Below are positions 61,803 to 64,000 of a DNA stretch of 64,000 nt, one piece after another. The position numbers were made by a program, and so were the translations under genes. The stretch comes from Corynebacterium lizhenjunii (GTDB lineage: Bacteria > Actinomycetota > Actinomycetes > Mycobacteriales > Mycobacteriaceae). Positions within the stretch are counted from its first letter, which is position 1. Each line of letters begins with the position of its first letter. The stretch spans positions 1,798,001-1,862,000 of the forward strand of contig NZ_CP064954.1 of NCBI RefSeq assembly GCF_011038655.2. The letters run 5' to 3'. The notes below the pieces were generated by a model. It was not told where the DNA came from. It was given only the letters and a program-made list of their open reading frames with translations, and made no database searches.

Positions 61803-63302
61803 ATGTTTTCCCGCACCCCTCGCGGACTAGCGGCCGGCGTGCTAGCCAGCCTCAGTCTTACGGCCTGTTCCGCCGGGCACACAGCCACCGTGGCTGATAC
61901 CGACTCCCCCGCGGTGGTGCTGGCCACCACCAGCGCGGCCACCTCTCTAGACTTCACCTCCACCGGCGGCGCCGCCATCACCAGCGCGCTCATGGGAAAT
62001 GTCTTCGAAACCCTGGTGCAGGTGGACTCCGGGGAGATTGTCCCCGGCCTGGCCCACCGGTGGGAGGTCTCCCCCGACGCCCGCACCTACACCTTCCACC
62101 TCCGGGAAGGAATTACCTTTAGTGATGGCGCCGCCTTCAACGCAGACACCGCCGCTTTTTCCATCGACTACGTGCGCAACCACTGGACTAACGGCATATC
62201 CTCCCAAATGGACGCCGTAGAATCCGCCACCGCCATCGCACCCCACACCCTGCAGGTACGCCTGGCCCAACCCTCCCAGCGTTGGCTGTGGTCCATGGCC
62301 ACGGCGGTGGGGGCCATGATGCACCCAGGGGGCATCGGCAATCTCGCACACCAGCCGATTGGCACCGGGCCGTTCCGGGTAGCCAGGTTCTCCCCCAGCG
62401 AGTTCGTGGAACTAGCTGCCAGGCCGGACTACTGGGGCACACCGGCGGCATCGGACGTGACCATCCGCTACTTCCCAGACACGCTGTCTTCCGTCAATGC
62501 CCTCCAATCCGGCTCCGTGGACGTGGTCTGGGCCGTACAAAACCCGGAACTTCTAGGCAACCTGCCCGACGACATCGGCGTGGAAGTGGGCTCCACGCAC
62601 GGCGAAATTTTAGTCTCCATGAATAACCGCGCCGCTCCCTTTAACGATCCCCGCGTGCGCCGGGCCGTAGCCCTGGGCGTGGACCGCGAGGGGCTCAACC
62701 AGGTGCTCTTCGATGGCCTGGCCACTGACACCGGTGGCGCACCCATAGCCCCAAGTGACCCATGGTTTAGCGAAAAAGACTACGCCCCCTATGACCCGCA
62801 GGCCGCCCGCGCCCTCATGGAGGAAGCAGGTGCCGTGGGCACGCCTTTGCGTCTGACCGTGCCCACTCTTCCCTATACCCAAACCCTGGCCGAGGCCCTC
62901 TATTCGCAGCTGCGCGACCTGGGATTTGCAGTCGAGCTGGAGTCCGCAGAATTCCCCGCCCTGTGGCTGGGGCAAGTCATGGGCGCCAAGGACTATCAAA
63001 TGTCCATGATCGCGCACGTAGAGCCGCGCGACATCACCACCATCTTTGGCAACCCCGACTATTACGTGGGCTACGATGACCCGGAAACTCGCGAGCTTTT
63101 TGCCGCCGCAGACCGCGCCCCCACCCGCGAAGAAAACGCGCAGCTCATGCAGCAGGCCGTGGAGCGCATCATGGACAACGCCGGCTCGCTGACTATAGCC
63201 AATATGCCCAATATCGTGCTCACCGCCCCCGGGGTGGAAGGTGTGCACCCGGACATGGTCAGCGATGGCCTCATCCTCCGCGACCTCAAGGAGGCCCAAT
63301 GA
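61803..63302 (+). CDS. ABC-importer substrate-binding lipoprotein (peptide/opine/nickel family 5)
   Basis: A 499-aa SBP_bac_5 protein. A signal peptide ends in the lipobox LTAC (about residue 22), so it is anchored outside the membrane. The family pattern includes GNVFETLVQVDSGEIVPGLAHRW, TFHLREGITFSDGAAFNADTAAFSIDY and RRAVALGVDREGLNQVLFDGLA. The substrate is probably a peptide, but nickel and opines are also bound by this family. Its stop overlaps the permease start (ATGA). Confidence 0.9.
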   Translation: MFSRTPRGLAAGVLASLSLTACSAGHTATVADTDSPAVVLATTSAATSLDFTSTGGAAITSALMGNVFETLVQVDSGEIVPGLAHRWEVSPDARTYTFHLREGITFSDGAAFNADTAAFSIDYVRNHWTNGISSQMDAVESATAIAPHTLQVRLAQPSQRWLWSMATAVGAMMHPGGIGNLAHQPIGTGPFRVARFSPSEFVELAARPDYWGTPAASDVTIRYFPDTLSSVNALQSGSVDVVWAVQNPELLGNLPDDIGVEVGSTHGEILVSMNNRAAPFNDPRVRRAVALGVDREGLNQVLFDGLATDTGGAPIAPSDPWFSEKDYAPYDPQAARALMEEAGAVGTPLRLTVPTLPYTQTLAEALYSQLRDLGFAVELESAEFPALWLGQVMGAKDYQMSMIAHVEPRDITTIFGNPDYYVGYDDPETRELFAAADRAPTREENAQLMQQAVERIMDNAGSLTIANMPNIVLTAPGVEGVHPDMVSDGLILRDLKEAQ

Positions 63303-64000
63303 TCCGCATGCTGACTGGAGTACTAGGCCGCTTTGCGCTCACCCTGTTCGCGGCCTCGGTGATCATTTTTGCACTCATGCGCGCGGTGCCCGGCAACCCC
63401 GCCCGCGTGGCCCTGGGCGTCAACGCCACGGAAGAGGCCGTCGCGGAGCTCACTAGCCAGCTTGGCCTCGACCGCCCGCTGCCAGTGCAATACTGGGAAT
63501 GGATGTCCGGGCTGCTCCGCGGGAACTTCGGCACTAGCTTGTCTTCCCAAGACATCACCCCGCTGGTCATCGACCGTGCCCAGGTCTCGCTCATCCTGGT
63601 CAGCTTGGCCATGTTGCTGGCCCTCGTCGGCGCCATTCCCATCGGCACGTGGCTTGCACAACGCCAAGGCACCCCGGCCGCAACGGTGGTCACCGCGGCA
63701 ACCCAGGTGGGCATTGCCGTCCCCAGCTTCCTGGTAGGCATCCTCCTCGTCGCGCTGTTTTCCGTGCAGCTGGGCTGGCTGCCCGCCAACGGTTGGGTCC
63801 CGCCAGAGCGCCCCGGCTTTATCCGCCACCTGATCATGCCTGTGGTGGCCCTGGCGCTGGTCCAAGGCGCTATCCTTACCCGCTACGTGCGCTCCGCCGT
63901 GCTCAACGAGGCCGGCCAGGACTACATTCGCACCGCGCGCTCCCTAGGAGCCTCGCGCGCCGGAGCCATCTACCGCCACGGGCTGCGCAACGCGGCCCTA
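63299..64000 (+). CDS. ABC-importer permease, DppB/OppB type (3' end outside window)
   Basis: The first 234 residues of a binding-protein-dependent permease. The N-terminal TM helix is FALTLFAASVIIFALMRAVPGNPA, followed by LGLDRPLPVQYWEWMSGLLRGNFGTSL, which is typical for DppB. The coupling-loop region EAGQDYIRTARSLGASRAGAIYRHGLRNA lies at the window edge. More subunits (DppC, ATPases) are expected outside. ATG 63299 overlaps the preceding stop. Confidence 0.92.
   Translation, partial: MIRMLTGVLGRFALTLFAASVIIFALMRAVPGNPARVALGVNATEEAVAELTSQLGLDRPLPVQYWEWMSGLLRGNFGTSLSSQDITPLVIDRAQVSLILVSLAMLLALVGAIPIGTWLAQRQGTPAATVVTAATQVGIAVPSFLVGILLVALFSVQLGWLPANGWVPPERPGFIRHLIMPVVALALVQGAILTRYVRSAVLNEAGQDYIRTARSLGASRAGAIYRHGLRNAAL

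Noticed and set aside
39..62340. TGCCGATGCC as a strand-biased FtsK (KOPS-like) signal
   Set aside because: Copies are 11 plus and 8 minus, too balanced for a polar guide sequence, though a whole-genome count would be needed to be sure.
1..64000. CRISPR array, rRNA genes or a replication origin
   Set aside because: No regularly spaced repeats, rRNA-like sequence or clustered DnaA boxes were found on reading.

Overview
The window comes from a high-GC actinobacterium, almost certainly a Corynebacterium. The evidence is gene order: dnaG next to a dgt-type triphosphohydrolase, then glyS, arsR/zur, uppS, recO, era, ybeY, phoH, rsmE, dnaJ, hrcA, hemW, a fadD15-type ligase, malQ, and an aecD-brnQ-luciferase-like run. 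This order is familiar from Corynebacterium. An MscCG-type channel and several apparently leaderless promoters fit as well.

Layout. 1-4.4 kb: an esterase entering from outside the window, a serine hydrolase, a TRIC-type channel and an MscCG-like channel. 4.4-5.5 kb: two copies of a hairpin-forming 63-bp repeat, a chimeric integrase/HNH ORF and a CAU-anticodon tRNA, which look like the scar of an integrated element. 5.7-11 kb: a probable defence island with a 229-aa unknown overlapping an XRE-ImmA/IrrE protein, a TOTE-like primase-helicase, and an excisionase-type antitoxin with a PIN toxin. 11.2-24.3 kb: a surface-polysaccharide locus with wecB and wecC (UDP-ManNAcA supply), a heparinase II/III-like protein, Wzm/Wzt ABC export, three glycosyltransferases and two unknown proteins. 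A tRNA-Asn closes it. 24.7-33.4 kb: dnaG, an exported barnase-like RNase with a barstar, dgt, a TPM-domain protein, two small related proteins and glyS. 33.6-36.3 kb: the arsR-zur region, split by an intact IS1634-family insertion with a 202-bp target duplication that left zur whole. 36.3-45.4 kb: a long housekeeping run on the minus strand, uppS to hemW. 45.5-54.4 kb: a CNNM/CorC pair behind an RBS-masking hairpin, an unknown helical protein, fadD15, malQ, two tiny membrane proteins and a type-B esterase. 54.4-64 kb: idi, a lipoprotein, an ABC exporter, aecD, brnQ, a flavin monooxygenase, a GntR regulator and a peptide-type ABC importer that runs off the end.

The most unusual non-genic signal is a dispersed 10-mer, TGCCGATGCC. 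I count 19 exact copies on the two strands, seven of them extending to TGCCGATGCCCCC. All lie inside genes and are read in four different ways, so the DNA word rather than the peptide appears conserved. There are no exact copies from about 11.8 to 25.4 kb, which covers the polysaccharide locus.

All calls were made by reading the sequence. No database search, alignment or folding program was run.
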